Source: Closterium sp. NIES-65 (taxonomy: Eukaryota > Streptophyta > Zygnematophyceae > Desmidiales > Closteriaceae). Taken from it: DNA of 64,000 nucleotides. The notes below the pieces were generated by a model. It was not told the origin of the DNA, did no database searches, and worked only from the letters and a program-made list of their open reading frames with translations. Below, in pieces: positions 54,201-64,000 of this stretch (its first letter is position 1; each line of letters opens with the position of its first letter). A program made the translations under genes and the position numbers. The stretch lies in NCBI GenBank assembly GCA_948144175.1, contig CANXME010000387.1:710501-774500 (forward strand), in the 5' to 3' direction.

Positions 54201-55286
54201 GAACGTGACGTCCTGGGAGGACAGAACACGACGAGAGGAGGGGTGGTAAAACTGCCACCCTGGGGCGTCAGTGGGGAAGCCAAGGAAGACACAGGGAGCA
54301 GCACGAGGGGACAGCTTGTCCGCAGACAAGTCGCGGACAAACGCCCGAGATCCTTAGACACGGAACACAGACGCATCGCCAACCTTCCCCGTCCACAGCA
54401 AGGCTGGGGACATCGCAGGCCGAGAGACCCGGGGGTGAAGGTTGAGCTGATGCGCCGCGTACCTCACCGCAAACGGCCACAGAAAATGGGGGGCAGCCGC
54501 ATGCATCATGGACGTACGAGCGACATCCATGACCATGCCAATGCGGCGCTCAGCAATCCCATTTTGCTGTGGTGAGTCCGGAAGCGTGAAGGTCTGGCGG
54601 ATCCCCCGTGCACGACAGTAGTCTCGCAGAAGGCGAGAAGAGAACTCTCCGCCTCTGTCCGAGTGCAGACGCAGAACAGGAAAGTCCGAGCCGAAGCTCT
54701 TCCTGAGCTGGAGACGAGCCTCGCGGATCCAGTCGATCAGCACCTCAGTGACCGCACCCTTGCTGCGCAAGGGGAGGACTGTGGTGTAACGCGAGTAGTC
54801 GTCAACCACCAACAGGAAGTAGCGCTCGTGACCCTGCCCACGGACGGGGGCTGGGCCCCACACATCCATGTGAAGCGTCTGCAGGGGAGCCTCTGTCGGG
54901 GGGAAGTGGGAGGAGTGAGGAGTAGCCCGGAGGCGACCCTCGACACAGGGGACACAGGAAGGTCCTGGCCCGGAGGGGAGAGGAGGGAGAGACTGGGGAA
55001 GACCAGAGACAAGGACACGGGAAGCCATGCTCCGAAGACGGGGCAAGGAGGGGTGGCCAAGACGGTGGTGCCACAGGAGAGTCTCGTGAGACAGGAGGCG
55101 ACAAGAACAGGGGGCAGACTCAGGACCTGACCGGGACGCAGCAGCAAGCACCTGACCTGACGCATCCACCTGACCAGATGCAGGGACAGGAGGAGACTCA
55201 ACGGTCAGGGTGTAGAGACTCGACCCCGGCCGACGCGAGAACGTGGCCAGGTGTCGGCCTGTGCGTGCCTCCGTGCAGTGGGTCAC
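51207..55286 (-). pseudogene. copia B integrase-RT-RNase H, one internal stop
   Basis: Starts MTHCTEARTGRHLATFSRRP, within the region between protease and integrase. Integrase: HMDVWGPAPV, RLHSDRGGEFSS and SPQQNGIAERRIGMVMDVA. After DASVFRV a TAA (near 54354) replaces the Lys codon AAG found in copy C; the frame then continues (GSRAFVRDLSADKLSPRAAP) for 1040 residues through a linker of GGAEPGG-type repeats, RT (ILVYVDDLVFATADTAGL) and RNase H (SSCEADIYAAQELRW) to ALAPCDHQRFCTQLGL. Apart from the stop and the missing gag/protease the polyprotein looks well preserved. Confidence 0.9.
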
Positions 55287-55336
55287 TCGGTGGGCCCTAA
55301 AAAAAACGGTCCTTAGGAAGGACCCGCTCTATACCA

Positions 55337-55469
55337 TGTGAAAGATAAGAGAACAGGAATGAATGAACTAGCAGTGAAATGAGTACAAGTAGGAAACCCT
55401 AGAATTGTGTACCCCCTATAGGCTAACCCACTGTAGCCTACACAAGCATAACATGTATAATGTTTGACA
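55337..55469 (-). repeat. 5' LTR of copia B
   Basis: 133 bp. Minus-strand ends are TGTCAAACATTATAC and CTTATCTTTCACA, followed by the PBS TGGTATAGAGC. Confidence 0.93.
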
Positions 55470-55897
55470 TAGACAAACCATCATATACTACTATGTATGA
55501 CGTCCTTTATACATAAAGTATTCAGCAATTGTTGCACCAGCATAAGGAGCAAGATATTGCAAAGTAGCAGGTGAGTTAGCTGTTTCGGCTACGATTACAG
55601 TTCCATTGCACCACGTTCTTCGAAGGTGTTTACAACTTGAGCTACAGAAGAAGCCTTTTGTCCAATAGCTACATAGACACAGACAACATTTTGTCCTTTT
55701 TGATTTAGAATTGTATCAGTAGCTACTGCTGTTTTCCCGGTTTGACGGTCTCCAATGATCAATTCTCGTTGGCCACGACCAATTGGAATCATAGCATCAA
55801 TAGCAATAAGTCCTGTTTGCATTGGTTCATAAACAGAGCGTCTAGAGATAATACCAGGAGCAGGAGATTCAATTAAACGATATTCAGAAGCTGCAAT

Positions 55898-56272
55898 TGT
55901 CAGAATCCCAACCATTAGACCATTGGGATAAAAGGGCTTGTTTCAGTAGCGGGTCAGTGCGCCCATAACCCCCTAGGCGAACGCGCCTGTAACCCTCTCC
56001 AGGATCAATCGGGCATCCACAGTGCAGATCTACTGACACCCCCCCACACTGGGAGGACCAGGACTAAGCACAGCGGCAACGGCCTACATGTGCATACACC
56101 GGGAATCGAACCCGAGACCGCTCTGATACCATGTCAGAATCCCAACCATTAGACCATTGGGATAAAAGGGCTTGTTTCAGTAGCGGGTCAGTGCGCCCAT
56201 AACCCCCCAGGCGAACGCGCCTGTAACCCTCTCCAGGATCAATCGGGCATCCACAGTACATAACTACTGACA
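55898..56272 (-). mobile_element. TRIM (terminal-repeat retrotransposon in miniature), 375 bp
   Basis: Two 141-bp direct repeats (55898-56038 and 56132-56272; four differences) with TG...CA ends (minus strand TGTCAGTAG ... TTCTGACA) flank a 93-bp core. In element order (minus) the first LTR is followed by a perfect PBS TGGTATCAGAGC (56131-56120), and the core ends in a G-run (GTGGGGGGG) before the second LTR. The flanks are GCAAT and GCAAA, a 5-bp target duplication with one change. The core has no coding capacity, so it must be mobilised in trans. It sits inside the atpA insert. The LTR-PBS-core junction reads as a tRNA-like unit (see findings). Confidence 0.92.
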
Positions 56273-56553
56273 GCAAAATCTCCTTTGCCATCAATCGGAC
56301 GACCAAGTGCATTAACTACACGTCCCACATAGCCATCACTAACAGGAATTTGAGCGATTTTTCCAGTTGCTTTAACTGAACTACCTTCTTGGATACTTAA
56401 TCCTTCTCCCATAAGTACAGCACCAATATTATCTGCCTCTAGGTTTAGAGCAATTCCAACTGCACCATCTTCAAATTCTAGTAGCTCCCTTGCCATGACT
56501 TTGTCTAGGCCATAAATACAAGCAATACCATCTCCTACTTTGTTACCGTGATC

Positions 56554-57974
56554 TTGCCTCCCGTCTCTCCCTCCGCTTTGTAGCCGCCTCTCTTCCCTGT
56601 CTCTCCAGGCCATGAGCGCACACTGCGGATCCTATTCCACCTCTTCTCCCTCCTCATCCCTGGCGTACATTCCAGCCTCCGCTTCTCGTCTCGGTCCTAA
56701 TGCTTGCACCTGCGACTACAGCCTGTTGATCTGCTGCTCCAGCTCCTCCGGGTTCCTCCTTGCTCCTCCCTCGCGTTGATAGCATTCTTTCACCTTCTAC
56801 CCCTTCTTGCCACAGATGTCACACCCTGGGGCATCATGACAGTTTCTCCTTTGATGCCCTCGCTTACCGTAGCAATCATAGTTCTTACGGTCCCTTTGAA
56901 TGTGCCCCACTTGCCCGCATCTGTGATAGGTTCGGGTATTCAGTCCTGCCCTCCCTTCGAACCTCCGGACTCCCCCTTTCTTCAGGTATCATCATTGTAG
57001 CGCATGTTGGCCTGCGGCTGCGCTCTGACGGCTTGGGCAGGTATGCTTCATACTTCCTCTGCGCGAGCTCTATTTTTTCATCTAGCTTGAACACCTCTTC
57101 CAGGGTCGTATCTGCCCCCAACTCATACACCCTCATCCTTAATCCACCCCCCAAGCTCTCGTCTAGGTCCCTCAGGAACTTGCTAATCAGGAGGCTTGTG
57201 TCTGTGCACGTCACATCCTCCATCACGTTAATCAGTCAGTTATAGTAGGTGAGCAACAATTCCATCCGCCCCCTCCTGAAGTCTTGAAATTCCCTTTTCC
57301 ACTTTGCAGTGTGTCCGAGGAACTGCCGCTGTAGCTGTTGGAGGAACGCCTCTGTGGGGTCTTTTCCGTAATTCACTGCCCTCTCCAACAGCTCGTCCAT
57401 CCTCATTCAATACAATGTCTCTGCCTCCCCTTCCAACGTGTTCGGTAAGCTCAGACAGAAGTCTACCGGGTCCATGCCACTCCTGACGCATTGGTACCGC
57501 ACATTCCCCACTTGCATTAGGCAATTCTTGAGTGAGGGTCCCGTGTGTTGGTCCACTGAGAACCTCGCCGACACCTCCACTCGGGGTGCTGCTGATGCAC
57601 TTCCTCGACCTTCTCCCCAAGATTTGCTTGCTATTTATGCCTGCCTCCCGTGTGTCCCTCTTTCCTTGGCTCTCTCGGTTCCTTCCCTGGCCTCCCTGGC
57701 TCGTTCTGCACTGTACCCCAAACTCCCGCCTCCGCCTCCTTTTGCACGTTTCTCGGGCTCGTCCGCCCTCCTGTGCATCGCCCTTACTGATCTGGAGAGT
57801 AGTGCGACCCTGCTCATTCTCCCCGCAGAGTCTCGCTCCGATGCTTCTCTGGTGCTGGTAACCGCTCGTCCCTCCTTCCTCCATGCCGCTAACGACCGTA
57901 CGACGAGTGCCATCCATCCTCGCGCCTTCCTTCCCACTGTTTGTGCAGTTCTGGCAAGCGGAACGTGCCATCAC
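56554..57974 (-). pseudogene. Ty3/gypsy gag with degenerate zinc knuckles, broken
   Basis: Minus-strand fragments in more than one frame from about 57974. A two-knuckle region at about 56960-56820 reads YHRCGQVGHIQRD and YDCYGKRGHQRRNC; relative to C-x2-C-x4-H-x4-C the first Cys of the first knuckle and both leading Cys of the second are Tyr (TGT/TGC to TAT/TAC). A charged tail follows (RREAEAGMYARDEEGEEVE) and is then joined to atpA at 56553. Stops in the tail confirm decay. Confidence 0.7.
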
Positions 57975-57984
57975 ACCATCCTTC

Positions 57985-58114
57985 TGAGAAGACTAGAACA
58001 AGGAATGAAAATGACTAAGTGAAAGTTGGGTACAAATATGAACCCCTAGAAAGCTGTACCCCATATGTGCTACCCCACTATAGCCTACAATATCTATGTC
58101 ATATAAATCTGACA
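57985..58114 (-). repeat. 3' LTR of copia C
   Basis: 130 bp. Minus-strand ends are TGTCAGATTTATATG and GTCTTCTCA. It aligns along its whole length with the 133-bp LTRs of copies A and B. Confidence 0.88.
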
Positions 58115-58330
58115 CACCCCCATAGGCAAAGTGGGGGAGAACAAGGGGTCACAAGACCAGTCAAGCAAAGCAAAGCAAAGCAAGCTCAGGGTGGATCACA
58201 ACGTCACCACACATTCCGAGCACAAGGTCAAGGCCACAAGGCCAGCTCACATGCAGGAGTACACATATATATAAAAGGCTAGACAAGCAAGAGCAGGCGT
58301 ATATATATATATGTAACATGACAAGCAAGG

Positions 58331-61300
58331 TCAAGAGGTGAGCAAGTGAGGCAAGGCAGGCAAAAGACCCAGCTGAGTACAGAAGCGCTGATCATCACAA
58401 GGTGCAAGTGCCTTGGTGAAGATATCAGCAGTGTTGGCCTCAGAGGCCACGTACGCAAGACGCAGCTGGCCACGCTGCTGTAGCTCACGAGCAAGGAAGT
58501 AGCGAAGAGCAATGTGCTTCGTTCTGTGCTCCAGTCTCTGCTCTCGACACAAGGCCAGCATGGCCTTGTTGTCTACGTATAGAACTGGAGCAGAACGAGG
58601 CGGCTCTCCGAGGTCAGTTAGCAGGTACGTGAGCCAGCGAAGCTCCTGTGCAGCCATGGCCCCGGCGTAGATCTCAACCTCACAACTGGAGCCAAGAACA
58701 GAAGACGAGCGGGTAGCCCGCCACGAAACAGAGCCAGAACCGAGGCTGAAGGTGTAACCCTGTGACGACCGCTGCGTAGCCTGGTCGTCAGCCCAAGAAG
58801 CGTCTGCGTGCCCAGTGAGGACCACTGGACTCTGCCCTCCAAGCACAAGCCCCATGCCCGACGTACTGCATAAGTAGCGCAACACCCTCTTCGCTGCAGC
58901 CATGAGCTCTGGTCGGTGTCTCCCAGGAGCAACATAGCGTGCCAAGATGCTAAGAGGGTATGCAAGGACAGGTCGTGTGCAGGTCATCAGGTACATGAGG
59001 CAGCCAACAAGCTCTGGGTATGGGCCACTCGACTCTACGGACTCATCCGAAGGCAGAGCTGAGAGCGAGTGGCGAGTAGGCAGAGGAGTGGCCTGAGGCG
59101 AGGAGTACGTGAAGCCGAAGCGCTGAAGGACCTGCTGCACCATGTGTGACTGAGTCAGGGTAATGGTGCGGCGTCCTCTGTCCCGGGTGATATGCAAGCC
59201 AAGGTAGCTGCGCAGTTCACCCAGGTCTGTGCACGTGTGTCTCTTCTGCAGCTCGGACTTCACGTGGGCGAGTCCAGCAGTGTCAGCTGTGGCAAAGACC
59301 AAGTCGTCGACGTACACGAGGATGTAGAACGGCGGCAAAGAGGTGTCGGTGCGCAGAAACAGCGACGGGTCGGCAGTAGAGGAAGCAAACCCAAGAGTCG
59401 CAAGCGTAGTCCTCAGTGTGTCGTGCCACTCACGCGGTGCCTCGCGGAGACCGTAGACTGGCCGCCGGAGGCTCCACTGGGTGCCAGGAGGAAAAGTCTC
59501 AGTGAAGCCAGGTGGGCGGCGCAGCCAGATCTCCTCGTGCAGGCTACCCTGCAAAGTAGCAGTGCTGAAGTCAAGAGAGTGAAGCTCGTAGTCGCGCTGA
59601 GGGGCTATGTGCAGTAGCACCCGAAGAGTGGTCATCTTCGGGGTGGGAGAGAAGGTCTGAAAGTAGTCAACTCCCTGCCGCTGACTGAAGCCACGAGCGA
59701 CGTACCGCGCCTTGAAGACAGGCGGAGAGCCTGGCGGCCGCTTCACCCTGAAAATCCACATGCCACTAACGATGTTCACCCCAGGCGGGGGAACCTCGTC
59801 AACGTAGGTGCCTGTGGACTTCCAAGAAGCCATCTTTGCATCCATAGCTACCTGCCACTGGGAGGAGTAGGGACCCTCTATCGCCTCCGGGTAAGAGCGC
59901 AGAGTCGTGATGTCTGGTGCATCCGGGTCTCCCTCAGGGGTTAGCACTACGGACACGAGATGAGGTGAAGCAGCAGCCAGACACTGGAACTCCTCCTGCC
60001 TGTCCCCAAGGACGTCCGTGCCAAGGGCACACTCACCCCCGACGGACGGAGGACAGACAGACGCAGACTCAGCAACAAGACTAGCAGCGTAGTCTAGACG
60101 ACAGCGAGCAGCAAAGTCGACGAGCTCAGCAACTAGGGCATACGCCGCAGTGGACTCAAAAGAAGGGTTACTGACGACAGTAGCAAGGAGACGCGTGACA
60201 ATAGCTGTGGCAGCACGAAGAGAGTCCGACTCCAAGTCGGCAAGAGCAAGAAGAGAGGATTCAGGAGGAGAAGGCAAAGGGGCACGCAGAGGAGCAGTGG
60301 ACGGACGTTGAGACATCCGGTGCGTGCCAGGGACAGGAGGAGGACGTTGACGCGAACCGCGACCACTAGTGCGAGCACCACGGACAGGCGACGCAGGGCG
60401 AGAGGCAGGCTTACGACGCTTTGCAAGACCTCCAGCAGGACCACTGTAGGGAGAAGGAGCAGGCAGTGGGGAGGCTGGCTGTAACTGTAGATGGGACGGG
60501 ACAGGCTGCGGACAATCTAAGGGAGTAGGAGGACCAGTAGAAGGCGGGAGACCAAGAACCTGCTGAAGGAGCGGAACGAAGTACAGCCAAGGCCGCGCGG
60601 TGACTCCGGACACAGCAGGGACAGCACCAGTACCCCCACCAGCAGCACCAGCGCCAACAGCACCTCCTGCAGGACCGACAACAGTAGCCTGAGCGCCAAC
60701 ACCCTCAGAAGCTCCAGCTCCAGTCGTACCCGCAGGCCTAGCAGCTCCAGTACTCCCAGTACGAGCACCTCCGGGACCCGCGGCACCAGCACCCTCAGAA
60801 GCCGAAGAAACTCCAGCTCCAGCAGCACGCCTCCAGCGCCGGGCAAACCACTCGCGCACCTCCTTTGGAGAGAGTGGCTCCCGCCAAGACGAAGCACCCG
60901 GAGAACCTCCAGGCCCAGCCCCCGCAGGCTCCTCACCCCTAGGCTCAGCACCTCCAGCCGTGGCACCCCTAGGCTCAGTACCTCCAGACGTAGCACCCCC
61001 AGGCTCAGCACCCCCACGCTTTGCACCCCCAGGCGTAGTACCCCCAGGCTCAGCACCCCTAGGCTCAGCACCCCCAATCTCAGCACCCTCAGGCTCAGCA
61101 CCCCTTGTAGTAGCACCCGTAGGCTCAGCACCCCCAGGCGTAGCACCCACACACTCAGCACCCCCAGAGTCAACACCCCCAGGCTCAGCACCCCCAGCAG
61201 CACGAGAGTCACCAGTAACCTCGACAGGCTCGACTGCGTCTACCTGGGACACACCTGAAGGGGCAGGACCCAGAGGGGGGAGGGGGTCTATCGGGGGGGG

Positions 61301-64000
61301 ACCTGGAACAAGGAAGAGCGGTGGCGGGGGGAGGGACAGAGTGCGGTAGTGGAAGAGGCGCTAGTAGGGGACCAACTCGTCAAACGTGACGTCCTGGGAG
61401 GACAGAACACGGCGAGAGGTGGGGTGGTAGAACTGCCACCCTGGCGCATCAGGGGGGAAGCCAAGGAAGACGCAAGGAGCAGCACGAGGGGACAGCTTGT
61501 CCGCAGACAAGTCGCGGACAAACGCCCGAGATCCCTTGACACGGAACGCAGACGCATCGCCAACCTTCCCTGTCCACAGCAGAGCTGGGGAGGTCTCCGG
61601 CATGGAGACCCTGGGGTAAAGGTTGATCTGATGCGCTTCGTACCGAACCGCAAACGGCCACAGAAAATGGGGGGCAGCCGCATGCATCATGGACGTACGG
61701 GCGGCGTCCATGACCATGCCAATGCAGCGCTCACCAATCCCATTTTGCTATGGTGAGTCCGGAAGCGTGAAGGTCTAGCGGATACCTCGTGCACGACAGT
61801 AGGCTCGCAGAAGGTCAGAGGAGAACTCTCCGCCTCTGTCAGAGTGCAGACGCAAAACAGGAAAGTCCGAGCCGAAGCTCCGCCTGAGCTGGAGACGAGC
61901 TGCGCGGATCCAGTCGATCAACACCTCAGTGACATCACCCTTGCTGCACAAGGGGAAGACTGTGGTGTAACGCGAGTAGTCGTCAACTACCAGTAGCAAG
62001 TAGCGCTCGTGACCCTGTCCACGGACGCGAGCCGGGCCCCGCACGTCTAGGTGAAGCGTCTGCAGTGGGGCCTCTGTTGGAGGAAACCGGGAGGAGTGAG
62101 GGGCAGCCCGCTGCCGCCCCTCAACACAGGGGACGCAGGTAGGGCCAGGCCCCGGAGGAAGGGGAGGGAGGGACGGGGGAAGACAAGAGACAAGGACACG
62201 GGAGGCCATGCCTCGGAGACGAAGCAGGGAGGGGTGACCAAGGCGGTGGGGGCACAGGAGAGTCTCGTGAGACAGGAGGCGACACGAGCAGGGGGCAGAT
62301 TCAGGACCAGACCTGGACGCTGCAGCAAAAACCTGACCCGACGCAGCTACCTGACCAGACGCAGGGACAGGAGGAGACGCAGTGGTCAGTGTGTACAGGC
62401 TCGACCCCGGCCGACGTGTAAACGTGGCCAAGTGTCGGCCCGTCCGAGCGTCCGTGCAGTGGGTCACCCGCTGGCTCGCAGGAGTGAACTGGTGAACTCC
62501 CCCATCCTGTAGGTCAGCACCAGTCACCAAGTTCGTAGAGAACGAGGGGAGGTAGAGACCAGACAGGGTGCCAGAGGGAGCCGCGGGACACGGGAGGACT
62601 GTGGAGAAGTGAGCAAGGACAAGACCCCCAGAGGGGTCTGCCAGAGAGACTGCAACTGGCCGACCAAGCGGCGTGAGTGTGGTGCTTTCTCGAAAGAAGG
62701 AGCGAGAAGCCCCTGAGTCAAGGGTGAAGGTGAGGGAGGCCGAAGCCGACGCGGAACCTGAGAGCGCAGACTCACCAGCACCTGAGGAAGCAGACGCACT
62801 GGCACCTAGAGCAGCAGCCTCGCTAGCACCTAGAGCAGCAGCCTCACCAGTACCTAGAGCAGCAGTCTCAATGCCCGGGTCGGGCGGAAAACACCCGTAA
62901 CAGTCACCCTCATCACTAATCGTCACAGCATACATGGCAGCAAGAATAGCATCAAAGTCAAGGTCAAAGATAGCTACTCCCGCCCTATACAGCTCACCCC
63001 AGCGGGGGATCTCAGTGGCCCCCGGGAACTAGTGACGCCAAGCGTCCGTCAGGCGGCCAAAGCAGCGCTGGGTGGAGTGTGCACCCCCACACTGCTCACC
63101 CGCGCAGTCGCCGGTGCGGAGGACGTAGGTGCACGGACCAGCACCCCCACCACGCTGACGTGCAGCGTACCACTCACTGAGCTGCTGAGGGGGGAGGATG
63201 TCACGAGTGCGCTGCTGCTGCTGCTGCTGCTGGCGCGGACCACCACCGGAGCCGACCCTCTGCGCAGCGCCACCCCGACCAGCTCCACCTCCTCTTCCAC
63301 TGCCTCCTCCACTGCCGCCACCTCCGCCACCTCCGCTCCCACTGCCACCGCCGCCGCCGCCTCCGCCTCCAGTGCCGCCACCGACACCTCCACCCCTGCC
63401 ACCACTCCCACCGCCACCCCCACTCCCTTCGCCGCCTCCACCGCGGCCTCCACCGCCCCCGCTAGCCCCTCCAGCACCCCTGCCCCCCTTGCCCTTGCCA
63501 GGGCGGCGTCTCCCGCTAGGGGTAGACGCCGCACCGACCGACTCCAGCCCAACGAGGTCGGCCGCAGCAGCAGAGGCAATAGAGGGCAAAAGGGGGGAGG
63601 GGGAACACCCCTAAAAAATGGGGGTGCAAGGGTCACCACGGGAGGCTCCTACAGTGACTATGCTCTTCTCTATCGCTAGGAGAGCCTTCTCGATGAGAGT
63701 GGTGGGGAAAACTGAGAGGAAGTGGTCCCGGACTACGCGAAGAGAGTCAGGGAGCCGGATGACTATGTAGTAGAGGGTGATGTACATGGGGGGGGGGGGG
63801 GGGGGGTTCTTGGCGCAGAACTCAGCAGGAAGCGCAGCGCGGTAGCGAGTGTCACTAGTGCGGAGGTGCGTAATGAGGTCAGCGATTGTGGGAAAGGCAG
63901 CAAGGTCAGGGAAGAGGTACGGTAGCATGAGGCGGCTCAGTGCAGCAGTGGCAGGGGAAGTGTAGCGTGCAACTACAGCGTCGTACAAGGTCTAAGCACT
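58331..64000 (-). pseudogene. copia C gag-pol with several nonsense mutations
   Basis: All domains are present. Gag runs to about 63610, then a Gly-rich region and the Cys motif GPCTYVLRTGDCAGEQCGGA. Protease is FTLDSGASRSFFRE (about 62710), integrase HLDVRGPARV and RLHSDRGGEFSS. The long GGAEP-type linker, RT (ILVYVDDLVFATADTAGL, about 59300) and RNase H (VSWRATRSSSVLGSSCE) follow. Stops lie at about 63611 (TAG after TPIF), 63029 (TAG, Gln in A), 61775 and about 61745 (both TAG, Gln in B) and 61361 (TAG). Three of these are CAG-to-TAG changes. Not functional. Confidence 0.9.

Larger units (their letters stand above)
57985..64000 (-). mobile_element. copia copy C (cut by window end)
   Basis: 3' LTR at 57985-58114; coding region continues to the window end within gag, so its 5' LTR and leader lie outside. 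Same family as A, B and D. It is inserted into the 5' part of the gypsy element (left flank CCTTC). An internal leader-like stretch at 58115-58330 contains the polypurine-equivalent TATGGGGGTG next to the LTR. Confidence 0.9.

Noticed and set aside
56098-56165. Genuine tRNA gene in the TRIM
   Set aside because: A and B boxes and two arms are good, but the acceptor stem does not pair, position 33 is not U and the D stem is weak; kept as a tRNA-like element only.
55595-56613. Functional plastid-type ATP synthase gene in the nucleus
   Set aside because: Only about 60% of the gene, frame-shifted, split by two retroelements, no transit peptide.

Overview
The window looks like nuclear DNA of a streptophyte: a green alga of the Klebsormidium/Zygnematophyceae/Chara grade, or an early land plant. 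The evidence is spliceosomal introns, a nuclear tRNA-Ala, plant-type Ty1/copia and Ty3/gypsy elements with tRNA-iMet primer sites, and an inserted fragment of a plant-type chloroplast atpA. Most of it is GC-rich. A desmid such as Closterium is a guess I cannot test here.

Layout. 1-5.6 kb: copia copy A (minus, cut by the window start) sits inside an older opposite-strand copy D. 6.5 kb: a tRNA-Ala(UGC). 6.7-15.0 kb: an 8-exon gene on the plus strand for an alpha-1,6-fucosyltransferase-like (GT23-like) Golgi enzyme, copy 1. 16.1-17.7 kb: a leucine-rich-repeat gene (minus). 18.2-20.3 kb: a poorly defined coiled-coil/acidic-repeat locus (minus). 20.8-27.4 kb: copia element E, complete, with an unbroken 1818-codon gag-pol and about 99% identical LTRs. 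28.2-35.0 kb: GT23-like copy 2 (minus), which shows frame conflicts and loss of a key motif. 35.8-36.6 kb: a HIKESHI homologue. 38.8-44.6 kb: GT23-like copy 3 (plus, 9 exons). 45.3-45.95 kb: a (CA)n tract. 46.3-58.0 kb: a decayed Ty3/gypsy element carrying a chloroplast atpA insert, which is itself split by a gag-less copia copy (B) and by a 375-bp TRIM. 58.0-64.0 kb: copia copy C, cut by the window end.

The three GT23-like paralogues share exon lengths and phases (exon 4 is 103 nt in all three). Copies 1 and 3 give continuous predicted proteins of about 634 and 650 aa, each with an N-terminal signal anchor. Their introns are packed with minisatellites.

The most unusual signal is where those minisatellites sit. 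At many exon ends a tandem array starts at, or within a few bases of, the 5' splice site, and in several the unit contains the exon end plus the GT donor. Other arrays or partial exon duplications abut 3' splice sites. This suggests that tandem duplication seeded at splice junctions built these introns. Secondary signals are a TRIM whose LTR-PBS junction forms a tRNA-like unit with perfect Pol III A and B boxes, a patch about 120 bp long that is almost identical in all three otherwise divergent paralogues, and a dated nest of insertions.
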